A stretch of 64,000 bases of DNA from Pseudomonas folii (GCF_014357575.1 NZ_JACONW010000006.1:1-64000), one strand, 5' to 3'. Counted from the first letter of the stretch, positions 25,678-35,850 are shown. The notes: generated by a model not told the origin, from the sequence alone. Translations and numbers: made by a program.

Positions 25678-26764
25678 GCTGTACCTCCCTTATCTTGGGG
25701 TTATGCGAAAGGCCTTGGTATCGGCCTAGATTGATAGTGATGGTGTCGTGATTCGCGACCTTCGATGCATCACTGCTCAAGCCGAGAACACCGGTCATGC
25801 CAAGCAGCACCGGTGCGCGCCCCAGCACTGGCATCGGCAAACTGCGTACAGGCAGAGACAGCTGCAATTTCGCCGTACAACGCCAACCGAGGTACACACG
25901 CAGCAGCACTAATAAGTCGTTATGCAGTTGGCCGCCAGGTAACCAGCCACTGGCTTCTTTGAGGTCTTCAGTGAAAAGCGCCAGATGCATTTGGCTGTTG
26001 GCATCGTGCCCGACGCTGCCCAGCGGCGTGCCCTGAGCGAGGCTAACCCCGCCGCCAACAGACAGGCTGGCGGGCTGATCCAGTAGAACTTTCTGCGGCC
26101 AGTGCGGAGTCACTTTTGCCTGTGTGTTGGGTGCCAGCAACTTGACCAGCGCGGTGACACCTTCGGCATTGCGAGTGGGCAGACGCATCACGCTGAGCAG
26201 TGCCAGAAAACGCGACACAGGTGTCGCGATCTGCTTCGCAGTACCAGGAATGCCAAGACCAATCAGCCCCAACAAACACTGTGAAGTCGCATCGGTACCG
26301 CAAGCCTCAAACGTCGCCGGGTATGAGTACTTGCGCCATATCCGGTAGAATTGGGTGAAAATCCGGTGGTTAAAAATGTCGAGAAAAGACTCCAGCGCTT
26401 CATGCCCTTCCCGGCGTTGGGCAATGTCATCCAGATAGGCAGTCGGCATCGGGGAGTCGACCCCATACAAACCAAGCAGACGAGTGCGTACCGTAGCCGG
26501 GCGCTGCGGGTGCGCATCGTCGGTTTCGATTGCCTTCAATTCACTGGCCGGGAAACCCATTCCGGGGTCTGGCCGAAAGCGTACCGGGTCATCCGCTGGG
26601 TTGGTCGTACTCCCCAGCGGGGGATGATCCGGTAACGCTTGCTCCAGCAACTGACAGAAGCGGTACAGATTGGCCTCAGCCACCCGCCCCTTCATTAATT
26701 CCAGCAAACCAGCGGACTTCAGCCGGGAATACGCTGACTGTGGTTCTCGTTCCATCGCAGGCAC
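25658..26764 (-). CDS. tssG: T6SS baseplate protein TssG
   Basis: A 368-aa TssG/ImpH/VasB family protein. Seen: the N-terminal FCQLLEQALP, VRFRPDPGMGFPASEL, and GLYGVDSPMPTAYLDDIAQR, a strongly conserved TssG segment. Wedge component pairing with TssF. It overlaps tssF by 46 nt; an internal ATG at 26755 is the other possible start. Confidence 0.95.
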   Translation of the reverse strand: MPAMEREPQSAYSRLKSAGLLELMKGRVAEANLYRFCQLLEQALPDHPPLGSTTNPADDPVRFRPDPGMGFPASELKAIETDDAHPQRPATVRTRLLGLYGVDSPMPTAYLDDIAQRREGHEALESFLDIFNHRIFTQFYRIWRKYSYPATFEACGTDATSQCLLGLIGLGIPGTAKQIATPVSRFLALLSVMRLPTRNAEGVTALVKLLAPNTQAKVTPHWPQKVLLDQPASLSVGGGVSLAQGTPLGSVGHDANSQMHLALFTEDLKEASGWLPGGQLHNDLLVLLRVYLGWRCTAKLQLSLPVRSLPMPVLGRAPVLLGMTGVLGLSSDASKVANHDTITINLGRYQGLSHNPKIREVQHVAYPL

Positions 26765-28485
26765 TTTCCGGTAGGTTGCAGAATCAGCGTGAGCTGGTTG
26801 TAAAGGTGGATGTCGGCATAGAGAGCGAAGAAGCGATTGAGCATCTCGCCGAAAAGGCTGATATCGCCCTCGCCGGAAAATCCGTTGGCATCCAGCGTGA
26901 TTTCGATATCCACTCCGCGTAGCAGGAAGCCTTTTTCGAAGCGCTGAATCAGGTGGTGGGTGACCTCGACAATCGCTGAGAGACGTCTGCGGTTCAGTTC
27001 ACTGCCCGTCCAGTCATAGAGCGCTAATGTGCCTCTCAACACCTCGGCGTTATCGAGCATGGGCAGGAAGTTCGACCCCAAGTGGCTGAGCACACGCCAA
27101 TGAAAACGATCCCGGTTCGGCGGGTAGCAAGGCAAGGTCGGGGCGCAGAGATTGCGCACGCGCAGGCCCACTTGGTTGGATTGCACAACGGTGTCGAGCA
27201 AGGTGCTTTGCAACGCTTTGCGCGGTAGCTGACCGTGAGTACCCGTCAGCCGCAACGACAGGCTTTGACTGGCGGTCATCGAATCGCTGTCGAAGCCTTC
27301 GCCCCCCAGAACCAGCCATGTGTCGTGCAGCCCATTGGGGCCGCGTTTCAAGCGCGTGTGGAAGTAACGTTCGGGGGCCTCATCGCGCATCATCCCGCCT
27401 TTGTGACGGAAGCTGGAAAAAGGCACATAGTCCAGCCGTTCAGCATTCTTCGACGCCGTGACCTGATCTACTGAATAGATTTCAGTGTGGCCGTCCTGCA
27501 AGCGCATAGGCCGCAATAGGTAGTCGGTTTTCAAAGGCTCAACCGTCAGTGGATCAGCCTCAAGCGAAAACAAATTAATCACCGGTACAGCATGCATACG
27601 GATGTGCTCGGCGTTCAAATTGAACCCCGAAGGCCAGGCGTTACTGAGAACCACTTCAAGCTCAAACCACGTCGTGCCGGGAGGCAGAACAAGTTGCTCC
27701 AAACCACAGAGGGTCACGAACATGAATTTCTCGCGGAAGGTGAAGTACTCCAGCAACAACTGATAACCGCTGAACGCGCTGTCACCTTTGGGCCAGAGGC
27801 GATCTTCATCGCCAAAGCCCTTCGACGCGAAGCGACCCTCCAATGGAGAACGGTCCTGCTCAGGCAAGCGTACATATAGCTGTTGAGTATTCAGGGTCAG
27901 AGCCTGATGCAACGCACTGGCCAGCGGGGCGGCAGCATTCAGATACAACGGTAGTCGGCTCAGATCGACCTCACTCCAATCCGTCGATGCACCGCAGGCA
28001 AAACGCAGTCGCAGCACAGAACGGCCATCCGGCTCGTAGTCATGCCTGAAGGACTCAATGGCGAGCGGTTGCAACGTCAAATCTTGAGTGGTGGTGTAGC
28101 GACAGCGGGTCCGCTGCGGCCCAATGGGTTGCGACAACACTTCAAAGCCGCTGACTATCGGCTCACTGCGCTTGAGCAGCTTGAGGTCCGGTATCAGTTC
28201 AACAATCGATAACGAAGGGATAGTCCGCAGATAATGCGGCCACAGCAAACTGACCAAGCCTTCAGTTAGCTCAGGCAGGTCATCGTCCAGCTTCTCGCGC
28301 AGCCGTCCCATCAAGAAGGCAAAGCCCTCAAACAGTCGCTCCACATAAGGGTCATGCGCGCCCGGCTTATCCAGATTCAGCTGTGCGGCACGGTCCGGGA
28401 AAGCTTCTGCGAACTCCTTGCCGGCCTCGCGTAGATAACGCATCTCGGCGTCGAAGTAGTGCAGGGTCAGATTTTCCATGCTCAA
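26719..28485 (-). CDS. tssF: T6SS baseplate protein TssF
   Basis: A 588-aa TssF/ImpG/VasA family protein of usual length. Seen: the N-terminal YFDAEMRYLREAGKEFA, DPYVERLFEGFAFLMGRL and LLWPHYLRTIPSLSIVE blocks, all diagnostic. Forms the baseplate wedge with TssG. Starts at 28485 and 28479 (MENLTLHYF) are both possible. Confidence 0.96.
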   Translation of the reverse strand: MSMENLTLHYFDAEMRYLREAGKEFAEAFPDRAAQLNLDKPGAHDPYVERLFEGFAFLMGRLREKLDDDLPELTEGLVSLLWPHYLRTIPSLSIVELIPDLKLLKRSEPIVSGFEVLSQPIGPQRTRCRYTTTQDLTLQPLAIESFRHDYEPDGRSVLRLRFACGASTDWSEVDLSRLPLYLNAAAPLASALHQALTLNTQQLYVRLPEQDRSPLEGRFASKGFGDEDRLWPKGDSAFSGYQLLLEYFTFREKFMFVTLCGLEQLVLPPGTTWFELEVVLSNAWPSGFNLNAEHIRMHAVPVINLFSLEADPLTVEPLKTDYLLRPMRLQDGHTEIYSVDQVTASKNAERLDYVPFSSFRHKGGMMRDEAPERYFHTRLKRGPNGLHDTWLVLGGEGFDSDSMTASQSLSLRLTGTHGQLPRKALQSTLLDTVVQSNQVGLRVRNLCAPTLPCYPPNRDRFHWRVLSHLGSNFLPMLDNAEVLRGTLALYDWTGSELNRRRLSAIVEVTHHLIQRFEKGFLLRGVDIEITLDANGFSGEGDISLFGEMLNRFFALYADIHLYNQLTLILQPTGKCLRWNENHSQRIPG

Positions 28486-28509
28486 AGAGAGAGTCCTGAT
28501 AAGTGGTGA

Positions 28510-30093
28510 TTAGGCGCAGAGCACTGAGGCGCGCACGGGATCAATCGCGACCAGTACGGCCAGCAGTGCTTCCATCCGGCGAGCCAGGGAAGGTTTGTCC
28601 GCGTCGCCACGCTGGGCTTTCACACGCAATAGCTTGAGCAGGCGGGCCTTGACCTCGAAGTTCAGTTCGGGCTCCCAATCCGCCAAGGCTTGGCGTTGAG
28701 CGGTAGCCTCCAGCTCGCCCAGCAAGTGGATGGCCAGTTCGCTTTTGCCGTACTGCTCGGCGACTCGTGCCATCAGCAAACGCAGCAGCCAGCGTTGCCG
28801 CCCGGTCTCAACCTCGGGACGTGCCGCCAGCCAGGCCAGCGCTGCATCAATGCCGTCGCTATCGGCTTGCGCCAGCGCCTCGCTTTCCAGTGACAAAATG
28901 TCGGTGTCTATCGAGGCGGGTGCAGCCGTAGTGGCCGGTAACCACTGCTCAGGACGGTTGCCGCTGACATGCTGGGTGATCCATGCACGAGTGGTCTCAT
29001 CAGCGAATGCTGTGCCGTCACTCCAGTACAGCTCCTCAACGCCCGGCAGCCGATCAAGGAACATGCCCAGATCACGCTTGACGATATCGGCCCAACTGCC
29101 CTCCGGCGCCGGTTGTTTGCTCAATGCCTCACACAGGTACCATTGCAAATCGAGCCAGAAATGGTTCACACCTTCGGCATACATCCGCTCGACCTGGTCG
29201 AGCAGCTCCGTCCAGTTCTGTTGCAGGTACAAACGCTTCAGTTGCGCCCGATATTCCCCGCGCGGTGCGACCAAACGGGTAGTGCCGTTGGCGTCCTGAG
29301 GGGGTGTTTGGTGAATGGTGTCCCACCGCAAACTTTTCATTAAGCGGTGGGCCGCCAACCAGCCCTGAGGCTGCTCACGGAGATAACCCGCCAACGCCCG
29401 GCCTCCATCCAGCAAGTCACGGCCAGATTTCGGCGACGTTACCGGCGTAGCAGATGCCGGAGCATTAGAGTCGGGACGGGCGCCGTTCTGCGGCACGACC
29501 GCCTCTATGCCACCAGACCGGGTCAGCCGTGTGGACAATGCAGCATATAAGGTGCCCAACTCCGGACGCTGACTCTCCGGCCAAGCCTTAAGCGCTTGTT
29601 CCAACCAGGCCAAAGCAGCGACAGTGCCCTCGGCTTCGGCTTTCACCACTTCCGGGTACAGCGACAGGCTGTCCAGTACTTTGCTGCTAGCAAGCCACTC
29701 CAAAGTTATCTTGCGACTGTTGCCTCTTGCGGGCCGCACGTCAGGGAAATGCTCTATCAACGCGGCCAACAAACTGAGGCCGTCTGCCAGACCAACTTCC
29801 CCTTCCTTATGCAACCGTGCCCACAAGTAGTAAGTGGCTACGCGCAAATCCTTGCTGGTTTGGGTCAATAACTTCTCTGCCAACTGGATAACCAGATCGG
29901 CATCAGCCCCGGACAGCTTATTGACCTCCTCGCGGATAAGCTGGAAGTCCTCGTCATACCCCGCGTCCTCGCCCACCGATGAGTCCGCGCTGATCGGTAG
30001 TAGCCATGCAGCCCACTGCGTAAACTGTTTGCGACCAAACGACACCGCGTCGCGCGCCCCCAGACAATAGGTAACCAAGGCATCAAGACTCAT
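28510..30093 (-). CDS. tssA: T6SS protein TssA (long, VasJ-like)
   Basis: A 527-aa protein with an ImpA_N domain at about residues 30-140 (LSGADADLVIQLAEKLLTQT, TYYLWARLHKEGEVGLADGL) and a long C-terminal helical region containing a VasJ-type domain. TssA primes sheath-tube assembly at the baseplate. The start overlaps the tssM stop (ATGA type). Cytoplasmic. Confidence 0.9.
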   Translation of the reverse strand: MSLDALVTYCLGARDAVSFGRKQFTQWAAWLLPISADSSVGEDAGYDEDFQLIREEVNKLSGADADLVIQLAEKLLTQTSKDLRVATYYLWARLHKEGEVGLADGLSLLAALIEHFPDVRPARGNSRKITLEWLASSKVLDSLSLYPEVVKAEAEGTVAALAWLEQALKAWPESQRPELGTLYAALSTRLTRSGGIEAVVPQNGARPDSNAPASATPVTSPKSGRDLLDGGRALAGYLREQPQGWLAAHRLMKSLRWDTIHQTPPQDANGTTRLVAPRGEYRAQLKRLYLQQNWTELLDQVERMYAEGVNHFWLDLQWYLCEALSKQPAPEGSWADIVKRDLGMFLDRLPGVEELYWSDGTAFADETTRAWITQHVSGNRPEQWLPATTAAPASIDTDILSLESEALAQADSDGIDAALAWLAARPEVETGRQRWLLRLLMARVAEQYGKSELAIHLLGELEATAQRQALADWEPELNFEVKARLLKLLRVKAQRGDADKPSLARRMEALLAVLVAIDPVRASVLCA

Positions 30094-33000
30094 TCGATAC
30101 CTCCATTCAAGGCATAGGGATCAGTAGCCTTGCCCCCGCTGAGGAATATCTCTTTAGGCAACTTGAAGCCGCGCAACTTGAGCAGCTCCAGCGGCCCCGC
30201 ACCCATTTCGGTGCGCAGGTTCCAGGTCAGGCTCAGGTCGTCGGGCGCTTTGATGATCATCCGGTAGCGGCTTTCGCCATCGTCCAGCAAGGTCATTTGG
30301 GCTTGTTCCAATAGTCTGATCAGGCCCCACGTCCCCTGATAATTGCCATATAAGCGCTCACCGGTTTTGACGCTGATCCAGCTCAGGCTCGCGCCGGGAT
30401 AATCGCCGCGACCCGGCCAGCTAAAGCGCTGCCATTTTTCACGTTGATTGAAGTATTCGTGTTTTTCACCGTTGAGGATGAAGGTGGTTTGCACCACGTC
30501 ACGCGCGGCTTTGCCGCTCAGTTCAAAACTCAAACCCATGCCGCCGTCGGTGTAGAGCACGTCGGCCAGATGGCTAAGCTGGTTGATGGCCATGAGGAAT
30601 TTGGGATTCAGGCGCAAACCCTGACTGTGCCTTGTGTCAGCTACCCACTGGCTGCCTTCCTTACGCACCACGCCACTGAGTTGCTGCTGCAGAAATTGCT
30701 CAATGCGCCCGGAGTCTGCGCGGATCATCTGGCCCAGCATCGGCAGCGAAACATCGCTGCTGGTGGCCGCAAACGGATAACGGCCGGTGAATGCGCTATC
30801 CCAATGCGTGACGATTGAGCGCTGCCACTGCTTGTTGAGGCTCGCCGCCGAGGGTTGCAGGACCTTTTGCCACGCTTGATCCAGCGGTTGCACGAACAGG
30901 GTATTGCCGACCGTGCCCCACTCGGCACCAAGGCTGGCGGCGATCAACCGCCCATAAGCCTGAGTGTCGGTCAGGTCGACGCTTTGCCCCTGAAACACCG
31001 TTTGCGCCAAGACCTGTGTCATTTCCTGCGGGTCGGGCGCGTTGCTGATCTGTTGCAGCTTCAAGCGCACACGAGTCACTCGGGTGAGAAACGCTTGCAG
31101 GCTTAGATTGTCATCGCCGCGAGCGTCTTCCGGAGCTTTGCCCATCAAGGCCAGCAAGGGACCAAACGTGGCGTCGAGCGGCCCGCCCGGGCTATGCATC
31201 AATTGATTGGTGATCGGTGTGACGTCTTTCTTGATCAACTGCTGCGCCGACTGGATCAGCGAGTCGGTCATCGCTAGCCGCCGCGTGCCAGCCTGCCCCT
31301 GATAAGCCAAGGTGTTCATCAGTGCGATGACGGGCGACTGACGAACATCGCTCATTAAGGTCAACTGATCGATGACGTCGGCCAGGTTGTATGGCTGCTG
31401 CCAGCGCAACCCGTTGAGGAAGGACAACCAAGCGCTGCTGTAATCCTCAAAGTAACGATCGGTAAGACGTTGTTTGAGCACGTCCGGGGTGAGTTCAGCT
31501 GTGATATCGGCTTGGCTGTCGCTGAGTACCCAATCAATTTGCTCACGTCGCGCTTCGGCGATTTCATCAATGGCCTGTCGTACGTGGCCTTCCCAAGCCT
31601 GACGGGTGAATACGCCCGGCACTTCGCCGGTCGAGGACAACAGCGACAAGGCGTCGGTGTCGCCAACCATGTCGTGCAGGTTCAGTGGTGGGGTCTGATT
31701 GGCCGCTGCGTCGAGCACTTGCTTATAAAGGTTGGCTTCGGCGTTGCGTTGCCCCAACTGGCCCAGCAGCACACGACGCACTTGAGCGATCAGCGTCGGG
31801 TCGGCTTTGATTTTCCACTCCGGGTGGGTCGCAAGTTGCTCGGTGTAAAACGCCCACAAACCCGGTGACAGCGCTTTCCAAAGCCCCGGTGCCACGAAAC
31901 CTGCGCGGGAAGGTTCGGCATGCCCCAGCGCTTCGGTTAGAAAGGCTGCATCGACTTTGTCCGGCCTTGCCATCATCAGGTAGGCCTTGAGTTGCTCGTA
32001 GGCCACCGGGGCTAGCTTGGTGCGCTCAGAATTGTCCGGCGCCAGCTTCACCCAGGCACTGAGCTGACGATGCAAATTAGCGGCGGCAGGATCTCGAATC
32101 AGTTGCTGGTTGGCAGCGATATAACGCGGCCATAAAGCGTCGAGCAGGGCCTGATTCTGGTTGAGGCCAAAACGCTGATAAAACGGCACGCCGTGTTCGG
32201 CGCGATAATCCAGCCGGGCCAGTTCGCGCATCAATTCGTTGAGAGCCAACAACTGCTCATCCGCGCCGACAGGATGATGCACGGCGGCCAGAGCGGTTTG
32301 CACCTGATTAATCTGCGCGCGGTTGCTGGCAAACGACAACAGCATGCCAGCGCCCCATAGTGCGGCTAGCGTCAGCAACAGCAACTGTCCGATACGCACT
32401 GGGTGACGGCCCAAACGACGGGGGTTGCTGGTCTTGTCCTCAATCAGACCCAGCCAGCTCGGCTCCTTCGGCCAGATGTGGTCATTAACACTATCGGCAC
32501 GTTGCAGCGGCAGGCTGAACCATAGACCGCGCAAAGGCACGCCCGATACACCCAGCAACGGGGCCATGGCTTTACGCCAACGTGCAATGCCCTCGGTTTT
32601 CAAATCATAGGAAAGGCGGAACAGGAAATCATGACCCATCTGCGCTTGCATCTGCGCAATGCCTTGCTGGCGCAAAGGGTCCTCCAGCGAAGCAAGCCCC
32701 GACTGCAGTTGTTCGGGAGTGATTTGAGGCGGCAACACGCAACCCACCGGCTGATCAGGACGATCCGCCTGCGGCCAACCACTCGCGCAGACCTGCCACA
32801 GGTGCAACGGCAACTGCCAACCCAGCTCACGCGACAACGCCTGCAAGTTACGAGTCGCTGCGTACATCGCCGGCACGTCCGTACTCTGCTCTTTAGTCAG
32901 CGCCCAGACCACACCATCCAGAGCGCGCCAGCGACTCAAGCCACGCCATGGTTTGAATAATTCCTCGGGTTTTGCCGTGGCGCTACCGCCCCACAGTAGC

Positions 33001-33437
33001 ACTGTGTCATGACCCTCCAGCCAACGCTTTTCAGCCAGACCGGGAGCGATGGCTTCGATTTGTTGGGGTTCGCCGATGACCAGCAGCAGGCGGACTTTGC
33101 GGCGCCAGAGGAGGTTGTAGTTTTCTCGGAGGTGGGCTTTGCAGCGCTCTGCAACATTCTGCTCAGGCTGATTGAAAGTTGGGCCGGGTAATTGAAGACC
33201 GGACGCCTCCCTCCTGCGGGAGACGAACTCCAACGCTGCCAAAGTCCTTTCAAACAGTCCGAAAACCCCTTCGAGCAAAAGAACTATCAAGCACGCAAAC
33301 AGTAGCCATGCTGATAACTCGATCCTCTGAGGCTCATCCCTCAGCTTAATTATCGGGTTGTCGATCCAAATCAACAGGCCGCCAGTAACGAGCAAGCACA
33401 TGACCACAACCCAGATACCAATGCGCATCTTTTTCAC
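30090..33437 (-). CDS. tssM: T6SS inner-membrane protein TssM (IcmF), Walker A absent
   Basis: A 1115-aa IcmF/VasK family protein. Two transmembrane helices lie near residues 5-25 and 42-62 and a third near 355-375 (LLLLTLAALWGAGMLLSF). A long periplasmic part ends in the C-terminal domain that meets TssJ (WPGRGDYPGASLSW region). In the cytoplasmic NTPase-like domain the family's GEPGSGKT is replaced by LVIGEPQQIEAIAP, so ATP binding through a P-loop is not expected. It forms the membrane complex with TssL and TssJ. Confidence 0.95.
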   Translation of the reverse strand: MKKMRIGIWVVVMCLLVTGGLLIWIDNPIIKLRDEPQRIELSAWLLFACLIVLLLEGVFGLFERTLAALEFVSRRREASGLQLPGPTFNQPEQNVAERCKAHLRENYNLLWRRKVRLLLVIGEPQQIEAIAPGLAEKRWLEGHDTVLLWGGSATAKPEELFKPWRGLSRWRALDGVVWALTKEQSTDVPAMYAATRNLQALSRELGWQLPLHLWQVCASGWPQADRPDQPVGCVLPPQITPEQLQSGLASLEDPLRQQGIAQMQAQMGHDFLFRLSYDLKTEGIARWRKAMAPLLGVSGVPLRGLWFSLPLQRADSVNDHIWPKEPSWLGLIEDKTSNPRRLGRHPVRIGQLLLLTLAALWGAGMLLSFASNRAQINQVQTALAAVHHPVGADEQLLALNELMRELARLDYRAEHGVPFYQRFGLNQNQALLDALWPRYIAANQQLIRDPAAANLHRQLSAWVKLAPDNSERTKLAPVAYEQLKAYLMMARPDKVDAAFLTEALGHAEPSRAGFVAPGLWKALSPGLWAFYTEQLATHPEWKIKADPTLIAQVRRVLLGQLGQRNAEANLYKQVLDAAANQTPPLNLHDMVGDTDALSLLSSTGEVPGVFTRQAWEGHVRQAIDEIAEARREQIDWVLSDSQADITAELTPDVLKQRLTDRYFEDYSSAWLSFLNGLRWQQPYNLADVIDQLTLMSDVRQSPVIALMNTLAYQGQAGTRRLAMTDSLIQSAQQLIKKDVTPITNQLMHSPGGPLDATFGPLLALMGKAPEDARGDDNLSLQAFLTRVTRVRLKLQQISNAPDPQEMTQVLAQTVFQGQSVDLTDTQAYGRLIAASLGAEWGTVGNTLFVQPLDQAWQKVLQPSAASLNKQWQRSIVTHWDSAFTGRYPFAATSSDVSLPMLGQMIRADSGRIEQFLQQQLSGVVRKEGSQWVADTRHSQGLRLNPKFLMAINQLSHLADVLYTDGGMGLSFELSGKAARDVVQTTFILNGEKHEYFNQREKWQRFSWPGRGDYPGASLSWISVKTGERLYGNYQGTWGLIRLLEQAQMTLLDDGESRYRMIIKAPDDLSLTWNLRTEMGAGPLELLKLRGFKLPKEIFLSGGKATDPYALNGGIE

Positions 33438-33456
33438 GATTAGTCCTTATCTCTCA

Positions 33457-34650
33457 TCAAGCCGGCTGAACAACGCAAACTTGTGGTGAGGCATCCTGCA
33501 ACATGATCATTTGAGCTCGACGGTCCGCCTTCGCACCCTCACTGGCGACAATCAAAGCGATATTGCCAACAGCGCAGCCTGGCCGACCAAAGCTGTCGTC
33601 AAGCGTCAGACGCGCCTCTATGTCAGGCGGATAACCCTCTGCATTCAGGGCGATAGTTGTGTCGCACAAAAAATCGGAAGGCATCTGCAAATACCATGCA
33701 AAGTATTGGGTGGCGCCCTTTTGGATCTGCCCCCATAGAAGCGCGTCTTTTAAGGCATCGGCCTGATCGCTTATTTGTACCGGACGATGAATCAACGCCG
33801 AGGGAGCAAAGCCTTTCCTGGCACACCAGTCAGGAGCCGCAAGCAATACCGTTGATACCGACTCGGCCTGTTCGGCGATCGGATCAAGAAAAAGATTTAC
33901 CTCCAGCGACAACAAAAGTCCGCTGGCCGCAGGCTCATCCAGCAATGCATCAATCCAAAGAAGACCATCGTCCTGGTTTGCGAAGACCACCTGATCAACT
34001 GCGTGCCTTTCGCCGATAGACGAGCGCCACAGTGCCAAGACTTCGTCATCGCAAAGCACCTGGTTGTGCCTGATACGAACACGTAGAGGCGTATCGCTCG
34101 CGTACAGTTGCAACTCAGGCTCAAGCCCCTTCATCACCTGATCGAAATAAGCCGAGAGGCGCTGTGTGTATTCAGCCTTGTCGTGAAGCTGAGCCGGTGG
34201 GCTCAACTGACTCAGACGCACGGCTCGACCCTGCGATTTCAGAAAAGTCGGGTAAAGCGGTTTACTGCCATTGCGTAAAACCTGAGCAAGCAAGTTGTTG
34301 CCTGCTCCAGAACAGTAAGATGTGCCCAACAGGGCAATAGGACGTTGCCCATGCTCGATGAGCGCCTGCTCCAATTCCGTACGGTTTTGGTTCCAGCTCT
34401 CAACAAACTCAGTGCGTCGTTCAAAGGCCAGTAGACGTAACGCGTAAAGGGTCACACCTCCCATCAAGGGCAGTACCAATACACAGCACCAGAACCAAGG
34501 CGTCATGCGCCAGCGACTATCCGGCCAAAGAAAGAAAACAAGGCCCGCGACAATCATCGAGCAAAGCAAAACCACCAGACACCACCGCTTGTTACGCGGC
34601 GGCAGTGGCAACGACAATTTTTCGGGTAAAGCCCTGATATTGACCGGCAC
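33457..34650 (-). CDS. T6SS-associated membrane protein of unknown function
   Basis: A 397-aa protein. Two transmembrane helices (about residues 25-42 and 51-72) are followed by a ~320-residue cytoplasmic or mixed domain with no recognised family. It is 19 nt before tssM and next to the PAAR gene (34652), all minus strand, so it is part of the T6SS operon. The segment ALLGTSYCSGAGNNLLAQVL after the membrane part recalls the position of the IcmF nucleotide site but is not a P-loop. It might assist the membrane complex; this is a guess. Confidence 0.7.
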   Translation of the reverse strand: MPVNIRALPEKLSLPLPPRNKRWCLVVLLCSMIVAGLVFFLWPDSRWRMTPWFWCCVLVLPLMGGVTLYALRLLAFERRTEFVESWNQNRTELEQALIEHGQRPIALLGTSYCSGAGNNLLAQVLRNGSKPLYPTFLKSQGRAVRLSQLSPPAQLHDKAEYTQRLSAYFDQVMKGLEPELQLYASDTPLRVRIRHNQVLCDDEVLALWRSSIGERHAVDQVVFANQDDGLLWIDALLDEPAASGLLLSLEVNLFLDPIAEQAESVSTVLLAAPDWCARKGFAPSALIHRPVQISDQADALKDALLWGQIQKGATQYFAWYLQMPSDFLCDTTIALNAEGYPPDIEARLTLDDSFGRPGCAVGNIALIVASEGAKADRRAQMIMLQDASPQVCVVQPA

Positions 34651-34651
34651 G

Positions 34652-34915
34652 CTACGTCCTCCCCGCGGCGGGCAGCGATGTGATCAACGTGCAGCCGCAA
34701 ACACAGCGATGCCCATCCAGTGCAATTGGGCGACCTTTATAGGTCGAGCCCTCATCACCCTGAGCAATCTCGTTTATGCCGTGCAAGGGAATTGGGCAAG
34801 AAACCTTATCGCCCACACACGCGACAAGTTTGCCCATAAAGTCCATACCACTGACCCCGCTCAACACCACACCGCCAGATGAAAGTTTGTCGCCTTCTCG
34901 AATAACGCCACGCAT
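34652..34915 (-). CDS. PAAR domain spike-tip protein
   Basis: An 87-aa single-domain PAAR protein: MRGVIREGDKLSSGGVVLSG, then ACVGDKVSCPIPLHG and GHRCVCGCTLI, with His and Cys suited to bind the tip metal ion. The ATG at 34915 is chosen because GGAG lies 8 nt upstream; longer readings lack one. PAAR proteins sharpen the VgrG trimer. Having no toxin extension, it probably serves cargo carried by VgrG or by separate effectors. Confidence 0.9.
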   Translation of the reverse strand: MRGVIREGDKLSSGGVVLSGVSGMDFMGKLVACVGDKVSCPIPLHGINEIAQGDEGSTYKGRPIALDGHRCVCGCTLITSLPAAGRT

Positions 34916-34943
34916 GAGAATCTCCATGTGAAATTGCAGGCTT

Positions 34944-35642
34944 TTATTTGGCCAGTTGAGGGAGAAAAGAGGTATCAACGTAGTATTTTCGGGTGTTCTT
35001 TTTATCCATAAACACTCTGATATCTTCGCTGTTTATATAGCTGGAAGGATCGAACCAGATATTATCGCTTTCAAACACATGAACTCGGTAAGTCTCTGGA
35101 TTCGTCCAGTGGCAATCAATCACGTAAGGATTACGACCATTGACGGAGAGGGTATGGTTTAGCCTCACCCCTTGGAACCTCGCATTGACGGCTACACCAT
35201 CACGCTGCAAATATCCATTTTTCCTGTTTCGCAACTTTCCAATCAAAAAGATAAAAACACCCACAGAGGAAAACGACGCACCTAAAAAGGCGGTGATCAA
35301 CGTCACCCCCCAGAGAGAAAAAAAGCTATCCAGCGATGCTATTTGAGAGTTTAAAGGCGAATAAACAACTCCTACTTTTTCGCCAAGGGAATAAGCGCTA
35401 CGACTCCCCCCCATGGAGGAAATGAATTCGATCATCTGGCCGTTATTATCAACGAACTGCACGACTGGGCGGTAAGTGGTAGAGCCATCGCTATAACGCT
35501 CCTCAAAGTCCGTAATCGTACCCTCGGCAGACAGCGCATCCTCTAGAAAGGAAGACGTGCCGTAGTAGCTTAGAACGGCACCTATGAGCATAGGCAGGCC
35601 GATGGCCATGAATATGTATTTAATTTTGGAAATGATTTTCAT
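34944..35642 (-). CDS. DUF3592-like membrane protein
   Basis: A 232-aa protein with one transmembrane helix near residues 8-28 and a second near 105-135, flanking a DUF3592-type extracytoplasmic domain (AEGTITDFEERYSDGSTTYR, then YSPLNSQIASLDSFFSLWG). The start at 35642 has AAGGA upstream. It is set between the PAAR gene and the FGE-fold lipoproteins in the more AT-rich cargo part of the cluster. Its role is unknown; an accessory or immunity role is possible. Confidence 0.7.
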   Translation of the reverse strand: MKIISKIKYIFMAIGLPMLIGAVLSYYGTSSFLEDALSAEGTITDFEERYSDGSTTYRPVVQFVDNNGQMIEFISSMGGSRSAYSLGEKVGVVYSPLNSQIASLDSFFSLWGVTLITAFLGASFSSVGVFIFLIGKLRNRKNGYLQRDGVAVNARFQGVRLNHTLSVNGRNPYVIDCHWTNPETYRVHVFESDNIWFDPSSYINSEDIRVFMDKKNTRKYYVDTSFLPQLAK

Positions 35643-35850
35643 TTTGGAATCCTTATAGCGGGCAGCATGAAACACACCACTTTTTGGATCGTGGTGTAGA
35701 CTTAAATTTCAAAAATGGTCCGCACAAGCCAACGCGGCGGCCATTTCCAGCTGTTTATTTATTCGAACAGGCAGGCGTTACACAGGTAAGCACAGCATGA
35801 GCCTTGAGCCACTCATTAAACATTCTGTGTATCGATAATGCCGCTTTGGG
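35643..35850. other. Gap within the T6SS operon
   Basis: 208 nt between the second FGE-like gene and the DUF3592 gene, longer than other gaps in the cluster. No gene, and no clear hairpin with a T-run. It may hold an internal promoter for the PAAR-tssM part. Confidence 0.35.
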
